This document shows positions 53,601 to 60,012 of a DNA stretch of 64,000 bases, piece by piece. The stretch comes from Mercenaria mercenaria (lineage: Eukaryota; Mollusca; Bivalvia; Venerida; Veneridae). A model generated the notes under the pieces. That model had not been told where the DNA came from. It saw nothing but the letters and a program-made list of their open reading frames with translations, and did no database searches. The DNA lies in NCBI RefSeq assembly GCF_021730395.1, contig NC_069362.1:66605501-66669500 (forward strand), given 5' to 3'. The position numbers and the translations under genes were made by a program. Numbering within the stretch: the first letter of the stretch is position 1; each line of letters starts with the position of its first letter.

Positions 53601-56600
53601 ATCATATTACTTGGGGTCATCAGGTAATTATAATTAAACAGTATTGGAAATAGGATCAAATGAATTTTTAAGTATTTTTCCTATATAACTCAAATAATAA
53701 CTAAGTGACCCCAGGGCGGGGCCTCTTTTAATCCCAGGGGCATAATTTGAATAATTTTGGTAGAGGACTATTAGAAAATGCATCATACCAAATATCAAAA
53801 GCCTAGGTCGTATGGTTTCAGACAAGAAGATTTTTAAAGCTTTTTCCTATAAAAGTCTATATAAAACTTGGGACCCCCAGGGCAGGGCCTCTTTTCACCC
53901 AAGGGGTACAATTTGAATAATTTTGGTTGAGGACTATAAGACAATGCTACAAACCAAATATCAAAGGTCTAAGTGTTGTGGTTTCAGACAAGAAGATTTT
54001 TAAACATTTTTCCTATATAAGTCTATGTAAAACTTGGGACCCCCTGGGCGGGGCCATATTTGACCCTAGGGGGATAATTTGAACAATTTTGGTAGAGGAC
54101 CACTAGATGATGCTACATACCAAATATCAAAGCCCTAGGGCATGTGCTTTTGTACAAGAAGATTTTCAAAGTTTTCCCTATATAAGTCTATATAAACCAT
54201 GTGACCCCCGGGGCGGGGCCATATTTGACCCTTGGGGAATAATTTGATCAATTTTGGTAGAGGACCACTAGATGATGCTACACACCAGATACCAAAGCCC
54301 TAGGCCCTGTGGTTTTTGACAAGAAGATTTTTGAAGTTTTTCCTTGGAAAGTTCTGCATGGAATTCAATTCTTTGAACAATTTTGAAAGGGGGTCACCCA
54401 AGAATCATTCCTGTGAAGTTTGGATGAAATTGGCCTAGCGCTTTATGAGGAGATGTTGTTTAAAGTAAAAGTTTACGGACAGACGACGGACAAAAAGCGA
54501 TCACAAAAGCTCAAAAAGAGCTAAAAACTCAACATAGAGTTATGGAACCTGTGCAGTTTAAGTCAGTTTATCACACTGAATAAGTCTGTGAAGTTTCCAT
54601 CCATTCCCACAAGTGGTTACTGAGATACAAGCTTACATACAAAATCTTAACAAAATCGGGACGCCAACGCCGATGCATGGGCGAGTCCAATAGCTCTAAC
54701 TATTTTTTGAATAATCGAGCTAAAAATCCATGCACAGATGGTGTTTCTGACCATGTTAAATATCCAGTAAGATGTTCTTGAGAAAAATTGTTTTAAGTAT
54801 TTCTGTTTTTAGCCACTGGAACATCTGTGTGCAATGAACGGCATACTTCACTTACTTTGTCCTGATTGGTAGCAAAGAGACTCCAGTCCTGAAATATCTC
54901 TGCCAGTTTATCTAGGCCTCCGTGATGGAAGTGCAGTATTTTATACTGGCTCTCTCGACTTGCAATCACAATCTGACCAATAGTGTTTTCAGGATCACTG
55001 TAGAACACACGTAATGACCTCATCTGACCTGAAAAATATAAATTACATCATATTTCAGACATAGTTCTGTTATTTTCATACTGGAAGTGAACAAACAGGA
55101 AAAATCAGACACTTCTTTCTGGAAAAAGAAATAGTGTGCAATGCATCTGAACATCTTTAGGGAAGACTTTGGTAAGAATCAACATCACTTATACAGCTGA
55201 AGATTTTTTTCCTGTAAATAGAACAAGGAATACTTACAACTTACGCTAGAACATCAAATCCAATTCACAGCACTGTTAAAACACAGGCTTCAAACAGTTT
55301 ACACTGGTTTATTCACCAGACTTTTTGAAATCCATAGTCCTTATCCTACAACAGGAATTCATTCAAGGTAATTTTGGCAAAAAAATCAAGTCCTGGTCCT
55401 CTGACCTACTGACAAAAATATAATCAGGAAATGTCAAACCCAGGCCAGAAAGAGATGAATATCATGGTTAGGACAGTCATGAAGTGTCTATTTTATGTAT
55501 CTAGTATAATGTTTATTCAAATTTGCTATCAGTCATCCAGGGCTTTTGGATGACCTCCACTACAAAAAGTTTGTCATTTTAGGTTTTTGCAGTTAAAAAT
55601 AGAGAAGAGAAGTTTCCTCTTGTTATGTAAAGAGTACAACACCAACAATGGACTATTATTTAAAGTCTCATGAACGTTAATACTCCTAATTGGGGAGCTA
55701 CGAATTGAATTCATGACACTGGTTCCTAGCCTGGCATCATATCACTGAACCATTGAGTCCACTCTTCATTCTCAAGCTACTGACTTGAAGCTATCTTCAA
55801 TGTTTATGGTCCAGTGTGACCTTGACCTACTGACCCCTATACCAATAAGGGCATTCTAACAATAAAATTTGTTGTTTTGGATTCTTAGTTTTCTCACAGC
55901 GCCACTCAATAATAAGAAACCAATTTTAAACTAAATTTGACCTTGATCTTTGACCTACTGATCCAAAAATTAATATGAAGTAATTTGAGAAAAATCAAGT
56001 TTGCCTTTCGTTAAGTTATTAAACGGAACAGATTTTCAGTTTCAAGATCACTGTGAGCTTTATCTTAAGAAAACAACAACTGGTCATAATGGCTATAGGG
56101 TAAAAGGTTCCCTTGTTTATACTGATTAAAGACCATGTGCTGGAGCCGTTCCCAAGGATGTTTGTTAAGTTTTTTATTTATTTATACTACCGGTAATTTA
56201 TTTTAGCTCGATTGTGATGAATGCTTTAAACTTACCTGAACCACTCTCGAGTCCGCTTCCTGGGAAAACCAGTACTGGTGTCATATGAGGTCATGGTCGT
56301 GACCCCAATGAGGCTTGAACCCACGACCCCTGGGTTGCGCGGCGGAAACCTTAACCACTGCTCCCCTTATATATAAACTTTTCTGTTAAAGTTAAGGTGG
56401 TAATAGAGGGGCATAACTAAAATCACTTTAGTAGTGATATATTTTTTAAACAAGAGTGCCAGAATGTCACAATATACGCCCGTCACAGCAAATTTCTTTA
56501 CTCTAGCACCTGTATTTGCAAATGGAATTTTAATTTTGTGGTTGTTTAGTAATCATTGTAAGTCATTTGTTTTTCTAAGTCCACAAAAAAACTCCTTACC

Positions 56601-59600
56601 AGGTAGAGATACATTAAAATACACCTAAAATTTGAAAGTAACATCTATGTTGTACCACAGAAAAGTGGTCTTGTTTTTTCCCTACGGTCAATTATAAAAA
56701 AGTTACAATATAAGTTATTTATAGTAACAACTAAGGGAAGATAATCTTAAAAATAAAAAATCCAAAAAAAAAAAAAAAAAAAAAAAAAATCCAAAAAAAA
56801 ATTGTAAGTCCCCACAAAAATCTTTACCAGGTAGAGATTGGTCAAAATACACCTCCTAATTGGATGTAGCATGCATGTTGTACTACAGAAAAGTGGTCTC
56901 GATTTTTCCCTACGACTAGTAATGAAAAAGTTACAATATAAGCTATTTATAGAAACAACAAAGGGAAGTAATTCTAAAGAAGGGAACTGCGCATGACACT
57001 TCATCTCATGATGGTGTATAATTGTGCCAAGTTACATCAAAATCCCTTCATGCATGAAGAAGAAATGCTTCGGACAAAGTCATTCTTGTATCTGACCTTT
57101 GGCCTCAAAGTGTGACCTTGACCTTTGACCTAGGGACCTGGTTCTTGCGCATTACACTCCGCCTCGTGGTGGTGAACATTTGTGCAAAGTTATATCAAAA
57201 TCCCTCTATGCATGAAGAAGAAATGCTCCGGTCAAGGTTTTCATTCTTGTATCCGTTGACCTCTAAGTGTGACCTTGACCTTAGACCTAGGGACCTGGTT
57301 CTTGCGCATGACACTCCGCCTCGTGGTGGTGAACATTTGTGCCAAGTTATATCAAAATCCCTCCATGCATGCAGAAGATATGCTCCGGACAAAGTTTTCT
57401 TTCTTGTATCCTTTGACCTCTAAGTGTGACCTTGACCTTAGACCTAGGGACCTGGTTCTTGCGCATGACACTCCATCTCATGATGATGAACAATTGTGCC
57501 AACTTTCATCAAAATCCCTCCATGCATGAAGAAGATATGCTCCGGACAAAGTTATTCTTGAATTTGACCTTTGACCTCTAAGTGTGACCTTGACCTTAGA
57601 CCTAGGGACCTGGTTTTTGCGCATGACACTCCGTCTCATGATGGTGAACAACTGTGCCAAGTTTCATCAAAATCCCTTCATGCATGTAGAAGATATGCTC
57701 CGGACAAATTCTGTGGACGCCGCCAGCCCGCCCGCCCGCCAGGGGCGTTCCCATAATACGTCCCGTTTTTCAAACGGGCGTATAAAAAGAAAACTGTAAA
57801 AAACATTGTCAAGGTCTTACCAAGATCTACAGAGAACACCCCACAAATCTGCTCCTTTGCTGATTTCTTGTCTTTGTCTTTCTTGGAACTCACAGCATTT
57901 TCCGGAAACTGTAGGTTGTGTGACAGGGACTCTGGACTGGAAGGTGTGTCCAGGTAAATTATGGGCTCAAATTGTGACGATGAAGGAGACGACGAGTAAG
58001 GGCTTGGTGGTTCTGAATCAGGACCTGAAGTTGTTGTTGACGAATCTGACGAATATTGTCGGTGTGTAACTGAAATGCTGGGCGCTATAAAGTCATTTTC
58101 ATTTAAACCAGCTGAGACTGCTGTTGTGTTTATTGCACTAAGATCCAAGCTCTGAGGATGAGGTGGCACAGTCTGCTGACTCTGTACAGTATTTTCTTCT
58201 GTACTTGGAGAATCTGAGCTATTTATTCCATTCTGTGTCAAATGGTCCATACTTGATACATTGTCAATGTTTTCAGCACCGGAATTTTTATTCCCATTTA
58301 TACTGTTGACTGACTGCTCCTGTGAACACCTGTTTGGTGGATTATTATTGCTGCATTCATACCTATACTCCATGTCACTGTCATCACTATGCTCACTACT
58401 GAGATTTTTCTCACTGGACAGAACTTCATCATCAAGCTCTTCTGTAGTTACGCACAAACTATCCCCATCCATTTCAATACTGATAGATTTACTTGAACTT
58501 GTCCGCTGCTTTCTCTGTGCATTTAACTCATTTTGGTGTAGATCAGATGCTTCTAAACTACTAGCAGTTTGTTTCGAAGTTGTAATGTCATCCTCAAGAG
58601 CAAGTTTTGTTAGGTTATTCAGCTCAGAATTGATTTTACTAACCTTTTCAACATATAAATCATTAACATGTTGGCCTACATTTTTATGTTTGTTCAAATT
58701 ACTTATGCATTTTTCATTGTTCTGAATGAATTCATCACCAGCTGAAGCAATTCCGGAGTTACTTCCACTGCTGGCACTGCTGAGTTTTCTTCGATGTTCA
58801 TCATCTTGTGTAAAGCTATCTACACCTTCTTCCTTTGATCCTGTGGAGTCTGAATTACTATCAATATCCATTTCCTTTCTGGCAGCATTTTGTGACGATT
58901 TTTCACCAAGATCACTCCCAACAGATACACAGGAATCCATTGGAGACAGATCTGTCATACATGTTGTCGGTGTTGTTACGCTATTTTCAGTTTTAGAAAA
59001 TTCTTGACGTGGTGTTCGTCTGGGACTGGATTTAGGTGTAGCTCCATGTGACCTGTTGGGACTATTTTCAATGCTTCTGGTATTCTTTTTAAGGGTTGAA
59101 TTTGGAATCCATGTAAGAATCAAGGTTGGGCCAGCAATCTACAAATAAACGTAAGTTTGAAAACAGGAATTAATCTACTTTTCATACATATTTTAAAGAC
59201 TATGAAAGGTGCGTAACTGCATAAAAAAAGAGACCAATAAACACTCTTTGAAAATGACTGTTATGTTACAATTCAGAAATGTTACAATTCATGGCTTAAG
59301 AGCTGGCTGACATTTAAAAAAGGAATCTTTTTGAAGAATTGAAAATAATTTGTCCCAGCTTATCAATCTGACATGACTGCAATACTTGGTTCCAGAAATA
59401 AGGAACCATCTAGAGGTATACCTTGTCATTAGTTGACCTGAGGGTGAGATATCCCTGATGATGTTCCATTTTGTCAGTATTCAAGGTTGCTGGCGGATGG
59501 ACACAAACATTGTTCTTACAGTAGATAATCTCTCCATCTAGAGGTGGCGGCTTCACATTCGTTGGTGAAGTAAAACCCAACAGGTTTGAAGCTTTCTTGA

Positions 59601-59619
59601 AAATGTTACTGAATGCCAT
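23513..59619 (-). CDS. TBC1D16: TBC1D16, Rab GTPase-activating protein (ten coding exons)
   Basis: This is a TBC-domain GAP that speeds GTP hydrolysis on Rab proteins; the human orthologue acts on Rab4A and its short form on Rab5C in endosomal recycling. Coding exons, 5' to 3': 59619-59422, 59138-57821, 55028-54856, 52610-52443, 34744-34596, 31363-31229, 29003-28817, 28370-28273, 27994-27766, 23698-23513. All junctions are GT-AG and in phase, giving 946 codons plus stop (human 767). The N-terminal domain (~1-90: LDGEIIYCKNNVCVHPP) continues at ~495-620 (EQICGVFSVDLGQMRSLRVF; ASRESQYKILHFHHGGLDKL). A long Ser/Asp/Glu-rich linker (~90-490) explains the extra length. The TBC domain spans ~620-865, with arginine finger R694 (VEKDVVRTDR) and glutamine finger Q731 (GYTQGM). 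The C-terminus keeps the conserved CTLHGLCSLCGQGMWDSG and ECAGNH..CPY. It looks intact. Confidence 0.95.
23750..24254 (+). repeat. Family A 3' relic in the last TBC1D16 intron
   Basis: It has the 3' body (gacccccggggcggagcctc, ttggttgccatggcaacc) and the terminal hairpin CTCACCATGAGCC against GGCTTTGGTGAG, then CTAAAAA. It is 5'-truncated. Confidence 0.6.
24255..24499 (+). repeat. Family B 3' relic
   Basis: It begins directly after the family A end, has 'gtgtgaagtttcaatccat' units, and ends tttgaacagtcgagctaaaa. The junction suggests that the A relic was inserted in a B element whose 5' part is gone. Confidence 0.55.
24500..24981 (+). repeat. Diverged family B-like units
   Basis: Units with 'gtgaagtttcagtcca' and 'ttaacagaaattttctatgtc' but no clear ends. 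Confidence 0.4.
24982..25254 (-). mobile_element. tRNA-derived SINE, second family
   Basis: On the minus strand the head has an A-box-like TTAGCTCAATATGGAGAGAG and a B box (GTGAGTTCAATCC). A central domain follows (cccacatgaatcagaggtgg on the plus strand) with a gtttgtttgttttgg tail. It differs in body from the copies at 17.1 and 56.2 kb. Confidence 0.7.
25255..26530 (+). repeat. Old relic with ~110-150 bp units
   Basis: Repeated 'gaaggaatttt', 'aggaacattgctgtgaa' and 'cagtttcagagaagattttc' units. It ends in ttgtgctcaggtgaattaaa, a decayed family A terminus. No gene is seen. Confidence 0.5.
26951..27153. mobile_element. MITE-like element at the edge of a minisatellite
   Basis: The left end (cacttccagtttagcggtcc, 26955-26974) and the right end (ggaccgctaaaatggaaact, 27132-27151) are inverted copies. 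Minisatellite unit sequence (ccatgataccttctac) lies just left of it and resumes just right. Its interior has tacgtcatgacgtcacg, which contains a perfect CRE octamer TGACGTCA. Confidence 0.6.
27165..27652. repeat. Pyrimidine-rich ~30 bp minisatellite in the last TBC1D16 intron
   Basis: About fifteen copies of a unit built of 'tacccccaacttcctac' plus 'tccatgataccttc', with some shorter units lacking the second half. The strand bias is strong: C/T rich on plus, so purine-rich in the TBC1D16 transcript. The open frame at 27212-27427 is this repeat read through. Confidence 0.9.
27766..27994 (-). CDS. TBC1D16: TBC1D16 coding exon 9
   Basis: WILLCFKREFNEKAALRIWE to SGELVLRK, followed by donor GTACTA. 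WxLLxFKREF and RIWEACWSHYQTDYFHLF are the last TBC motifs. Confidence 0.96.
28273..28370 (-). CDS. TBC1D16: TBC1D16 coding exon 8
   Basis: LYLRELLRLMQPTFYEHLV to LELLFAHR (split). The acceptor is TTTCCAG and the donor GTGAAA. Confidence 0.95.
28504..28670. mobile_element. Possible short MITE
   Basis: ATGGTTTGTT and AACAAACCAT bound 167 bp as a 10 bp inverted repeat, with weaker similarity further in. No clear target duplication is seen. Confidence 0.35.
28817..29003 (-). CDS. TBC1D16: TBC1D16 coding exon 7 (glutamine finger)
   Basis: It runs from KNILLNYAVENPRFGYTQGM to DMDKQL. Y729 and Q731 form the YxQ motif. It also includes YWCFTGLMQKTIFVSSP. The donor is GTATAG. Confidence 0.96.
29152..30090 (+). 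mobile_element. Family B element, 3'-truncated (B3)
   Basis: It starts ATAAGAGCTGTCACAGGAGA with hairpin CTGTCACAGGAGACAG, then GTGCTCGACTATTTCAATG. Units are like those of the copy at 12890. No terminal hairpin is found before unique sequence resumes. Confidence 0.6.
30528..30608. repeat. 27 bp tandem triplication inside an open frame
   Basis: Three exact copies of AGTCCATGCAAGGATGCTAC plus AAAGTCT. The period is divisible by three, so the plus frame 30489-30734 repeats SSPCKDATK and the minus frame repeats a LDFVASLHG unit. It lies in a TBC1D16 intron. No start context, splice site or homology supports a gene. Confidence 0.85.
31229..31363 (-). CDS. TBC1D16: TBC1D16 coding exon 6 (arginine finger)
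   Basis: It runs from ESMSEEEQESFWRNVQ to NNPNIEVL. It carries VEKDVVRTDR with the catalytic arginine at protein position 694. The donor is GTAAGT. Confidence 0.95.
31456..33309 (+). mobile_element. Family C element, apparently complete
   Basis: It starts near AACTAGAAAATGCTTTTGTA with hairpin GCTTTTGTAAAAAAGC, then ATGTCTCCCCC. It ends with hairpin ATGTCTCCTGGGGAGACAT and AATAA. The body is at least ten very similar 145 bp units (ggggtcatctactctgcatg, gtgaccttgacctttga, caagtggttctctagttatt). High unit identity suggests recent homogenisation. It lacks the ACAAGAG start of the other families. Confidence 0.75.
33785..34260 (+). repeat. Relic tgaccttgacc units
   Basis: Three units with 'agtgaccttgacctttgacc' and 'catggggaacatttgtgtat'. 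It ends with a decayed terminus near cagtccccttcggtgtcac. No intact ends. Confidence 0.45.
34315..34336 (+). repeat. G-rich tract
   Basis: Runs of 3, 9 and 6 G separated by single T. On the plus strand it could form a G-quadruplex; in the TBC1D16 transcript it would be C-rich. Confidence 0.6.
34490..34526. repeat. GACA/GATA microsatellite
   Basis: Interrupted gacagacagatagaca repeats shortly downstream of TBC1D16 coding exon 5. Confidence 0.8.
34596..34744 (-). CDS. TBC1D16: TBC1D16 coding exon 5 (start of TBC domain)
   Basis: It runs from AIFFGGLEPCLRHEVWPFLL to NIRKK plus AG of a split arginine, with donor GTATAT. R.EVWPFLL is the first TBC motif. The intron before it is 17.7 kb and holds the TRIM-like gene. 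Confidence 0.95.
35481..35750 (+). mobile_element. Family D element, short copy (D2)
   Basis: It starts ACAAGAGCTGTCACTAATGG with a perfect TGTCAC..GTGACA hairpin. One body unit follows, then (gaac)n microsatellite, then the terminal hairpin ATGCCTTCCTTCGGGGGCAT and AAAA. It is a compact 270 bp version of the family. Confidence 0.7.
35930..36480 (+). repeat. Relic tgaccttgacc units
   Basis: Four diverged units with 'gacctttgacctcacc' and 'cttcaaaggg' and no terminal motifs. Confidence 0.45.
37545..37950 (+). repeat. Family B fragment
   Basis: Units match the 12890 subfamily (gtcatatgatgtgggtgatg, ctgaaattctaagtaaaag) and it ends aggatagctctcgatatata without the final motif. Confidence 0.5.
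38322..38566 (+). CDS. TRIM-like gene exon 1
   Basis: ATG at 38322 in context aaaATGG; 81 codons plus AG, then donor GTGGGT. It codes the zinc cluster. The start is the only in-frame ATG before the cysteines. A TATATATATA lies at 38297-38306, too close to the ATG to place its start site upstream of it. Confidence 0.82.
38322..41752 (+). CDS. TRIM-like protein: B-box-like zinc finger, coiled coil, beta-propeller; nested in TBC1D16 intron 4
   Basis: Two exons, 38322-38566 and 40357-41752, join through a split AG|A arginine into 546 codons plus stop. Residues 21-52 hold a B-box-like cluster (C21, C24, C37, C40, C45, C48, H52). The usual last Cys/His after H52 is not visible. There is no RING before it. 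Residues ~85-200 are heptad-rich and charged (coiled coil, EIKEKLLTLQKQLQNH). From ~290 to the end, repeated GSILLTDWNN, KIFVSCGGGG, GEFLYTADKHSG and QLVVTSGN segments look like NHL-type beta-propeller blades. Such RING-less TRIM-like proteins are a large expanded family in bivalves; substrates and role are unknown, and innate-immune functions are often suggested. It lies on the strand opposite its host gene. Confidence 0.85.
39020..39245 (+). repeat. Family B 3' fragment in the TRIM-like gene intron
   Basis: Contains 'agggcataattttgtaagaa' and 'gtgtgaagtttcaatccatt', ending tcaatagctctacctgttct. A decayed copy. Confidence 0.5.
40357..41752 (+). CDS. TRIM-like gene exon 2
   Basis: The acceptor is attatctttcag. 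It codes RYSKNTNQTTQQLIEIKEKL through QVFDMETE and TAA, uninterrupted over 465 codons. Codon use is balanced, and the antisense open frames across it are shadows. Confidence 0.88.
41860..41865 (+). promoter_or_regulatory. Possible polyadenylation signal (ATTAAA) of the TRIM-like gene
   Basis: It lies 108 bases after the stop codon, following a T-rich stretch. It is a variant signal and not proven. Confidence 0.35.
41925..42535 (+). repeat. Diverged tandem units of ~110-120 bp
   Basis: Units with 'gggccataactccagagc', 'aacattgtgaccaagttt' and 'gaaaagagttactc'. It leads straight into the minisatellite that follows. Confidence 0.6.
42536..42825 (+). repeat. 35 bp minisatellite
   Basis: About eight copies of 'ataacccacatataccccaa' plus 'ccatgtgcctttaca'. 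The copies are nearly identical, so the array is young or homogenised. Confidence 0.92.
43625..45751 (+). mobile_element. Family A element, apparently complete (A2)
   Basis: It starts ACAAGAGGACCATGATGGTC with perfect hairpin GGACCATGATGGTCC, then CGCTCACCTG. About fourteen units follow with a measured 145 bp spacing of 'cttgacctagatatcatcaa'. It ends with a (gcac)n microsatellite, then hairpin AGCTCACCTTGTCGC against GTGACAGGTGAGCT, then AAAA. No protein is encoded. Confidence 0.85.
46300..46896 (+). repeat. Minisatellite, left half
   Basis: Degenerate units of ~16-23 bp made of 'gtagcctgactctacacagt' and 'cat'. The same array resumes at 50015, in the same orientation, after the inserted 3.1 kb element. 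Confidence 0.88.
46897..50014. mobile_element. 3.1 kb non-autonomous TIR transposon inserted in the minisatellite
   Basis: The left end TAGTGTAATTTCTAGAG and the right end CTCTAGAAATAACACTA form a 17 bp terminal inverted repeat with one mismatch. GCACA on both sides (46892-46896 and 50015-50019) is a likely 5 bp target duplication. Just inside both ends are 'ctgcccttttt' motifs in the same orientation. Most of the interior is the family A copy at 47372-49326. No transposase frame is seen, so it would depend on another element. Confidence 0.72.
47372..49326 (+). mobile_element. Family A element (A3) inside the TIR transposon
   Basis: It starts ACAAGAGGGCCATGAAGGCC (hairpin), then CGCTCACCTG. 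About thirteen units at 145 bp follow, then a (gacg)n tract. The end is hairpin AGCTCACCTTTGAGCAC against GTGCTCAGGTGAGCT with a TTC loop, then AAAAA. The last three units differ from the first ones (ttgtccaagattttat in place of cttgacctaaagatca), so the array has at least two unit types. Confidence 0.85.
50015..50790 (+). repeat. Minisatellite, right half
   Basis: Continuation of the array at 46300-46896, with a late section of regular 'catgtagcctgactctaca' units. No CRISPR-like alternation of exact repeats and spacers. Confidence 0.88.
51343..52085 (+). mobile_element. Family B element, 3'-truncated (B4)
   Basis: It starts ACAAGAGCTGTCCGTAAGAC, like the copy at 10091, then GTGCTCAACTATTCGAA. 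It stops within a unit at 'caagtttcaaatct' and the splice-donor-like minisatellite follows. The 3' hairpin is absent. Confidence 0.68.
52086..52442 (-). repeat. ~30 bp minisatellite of splice-donor-like units next to TBC1D16 exon 4
   Basis: Plus-strand units are 'gagaaaatgagtataacta' plus 'accttga'; on the minus strand each gives AAGGTTAGTTATACTCATTT. About eleven diverged units occur. One (near 52351-52366) reads AAGGTAAGTAAT on the minus strand, a full donor consensus. The array ends exactly at the real donor AAAG|GTAAGTAGT. Confidence 0.8.
52443..52610 (-). CDS. TBC1D16: TBC1D16 coding exon 4
   Basis: 56 codons in phase 0, LNETDRHYKQFMIVKPSI to EDDYQIRK. The donor AAAG|GTAAGT is the last unit of a tandem array of donor-like sequence (52086-52442). 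Confidence 0.94.
52972..54726 (+). mobile_element. Family B element hosting a family A insertion
   Basis: It starts AAAAGAGCTGTCGGAGGACA with hairpin GCTGTCGGAGGACAGC, then TGCTCAACAGTC. It ends gaataatcgagctaaaaa. Its unit 'ggggcataattttgtaaa' is interrupted at 53372 and resumes at ~54528 with 'ctcaacatagagttatgg'. Confidence 0.7.
53373..54527 (+). mobile_element. Family A element (A4) inserted in family B
   Basis: It starts ACAAGAGGGCCATGATGACC, then CGCTCACCTG. Body units have 'gacccccggggcggggcc' and 'aagaagatttttaaagc'. It ends with a reduced hairpin AGCTCAAAAAGAGCT and AAAA. The flanks rejoin as a family B unit with no target duplication visible beyond a shared A. Confidence 0.72.
54856..55028 (-). 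CDS. TBC1D16: TBC1D16 coding exon 3
   Basis: The acceptor is TTTTTCAG, with donor GTAAGT after NQDK. The split glycine codon gives DLGQMRSLRVF, matching human DLG.MRSLRLF. It contains IVIASRESQYKILHFHHGGL, the most conserved block before the TBC domain. Confidence 0.95.
55640..55765 (-). repeat. Possible SINE head relic
   Basis: On the minus strand AATGGTTCAGTGATATGAT and a later GAATTCAATTC recall decayed A and B boxes. Low confidence. Confidence 0.25.
56195..56366 (-). mobile_element. tRNA-derived SINE
   Basis: The minus-strand head has AGTGGTTAAGGTTTCCGC (A box region) and GTCGTGGGTTCAAGCC (B box). It has the same tail (attttagctcgattgtgatg on plus) as the copy at 15.5 kb, and a related tail at 17.1 kb. 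Confidence 0.72.
56450..57788 (+). mobile_element. Family E element, apparently complete
   Basis: It starts ACAAGAGTGCCAGAATGTCA (GTG..CAC hairpin), then ATACGCCCGT. Two diverged units separated by a 26 A run (56764-56789) come first. Then there are four units at ~157 bp spacing (gtgaccttgaccttagacct, ggttcttgcgcatgacactc). After a (cccg)n tract the terminal hairpin ACGTCCCGTTTTTCAAACGG and GCGTATAAAA closes it. It lies in the intron 32 bases downstream of the exon 2 donor of TBC1D16. Confidence 0.78.
57821..59138 (-). CDS. TBC1D16: TBC1D16 coding exon 2 (long linker exon)
   Basis: The acceptor is TTTGTAG; the exon runs from IAGPTLILTWIPN to CGVFSVDL plus one base, with donor GTAAGA. Its 439 codons are mostly low-complexity Ser, Asp, Glu, Asn and Thr. 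Only both ends align with the family. The SPSYSSSPSSS-like patches and acidic runs look like phosphorylation-rich disordered sequence. Confidence 0.93.
59422..59619 (-). CDS. TBC1D16: TBC1D16 coding exon 1
   Basis: 66 codons, MAFSNIFKKASNLLGFT to LRSTNDK, then donor GTATAC. The block LDGEIIYCKNNVCVHPP is nearly identical to the human protein. The ATG is in the same place relative to that block as in vertebrates. Confidence 0.93.
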
Positions 59620-59685
59620 ACTCTCCAGACTGCCTGACAGTCTCCTTATTCCAAAATCATGTCAGAAGCTTTCCTGGATATCAAA
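59620..59685 (-). other. TBC1D16 5' untranslated part of the first coding exon
   Basis: An acceptor (ttacattgcag) ends at 59686, leaving 66 untranslated bases before the ATG at 59619. At least one non-coding first exon must therefore lie upstream. I could not locate it. Confidence 0.55.
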
Positions 59686-60012
59686 CTGCAATGTAAATAT
59701 CAGTTATCAATTGCTTAAATCTCAAATGAAAGTGCTTAAATTTCTGTCCTGCTCACTAATGCTATCAATCATATAAGTTAAATGTATACTTATTTACTTG
59801 AAGAATGTAAACACGCATCTTGAGTCCAGGTCTGTCAGTTTGGTAACGAGACCTTAAGCCCACACAGTAACGGTTTGTATTTAATTATAACTGTCAATTT
59901 ATTTCATTTCATTTCAAATTCAATCTGACAACTCAGCTATGTCTGAAAACCAGCATATTACCAAAAATAAGTCCCTCCTGTAAGTTTCAAAAAAGCCTAT
60001 CATTCTGTCCAA

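Noticed and set aside
57678-57820. Continuation of the open frame past TBC1D16 coding exon 2
   Set aside because: The frame runs into the intron and the family E element. A good donor at 57820 joins in frame to the next conserved exon (DLG|QMRSLRVF), so the tail is not protein.
58261-58725. 154-codon plus-strand open frame
   Set aside because: It is antisense to the TBC1D16 linker exon. Its Ser/Leu/Cys-rich translation is the mirror of the acidic-serine coding strand. The same applies to 57806-58069 and 58726-59007.
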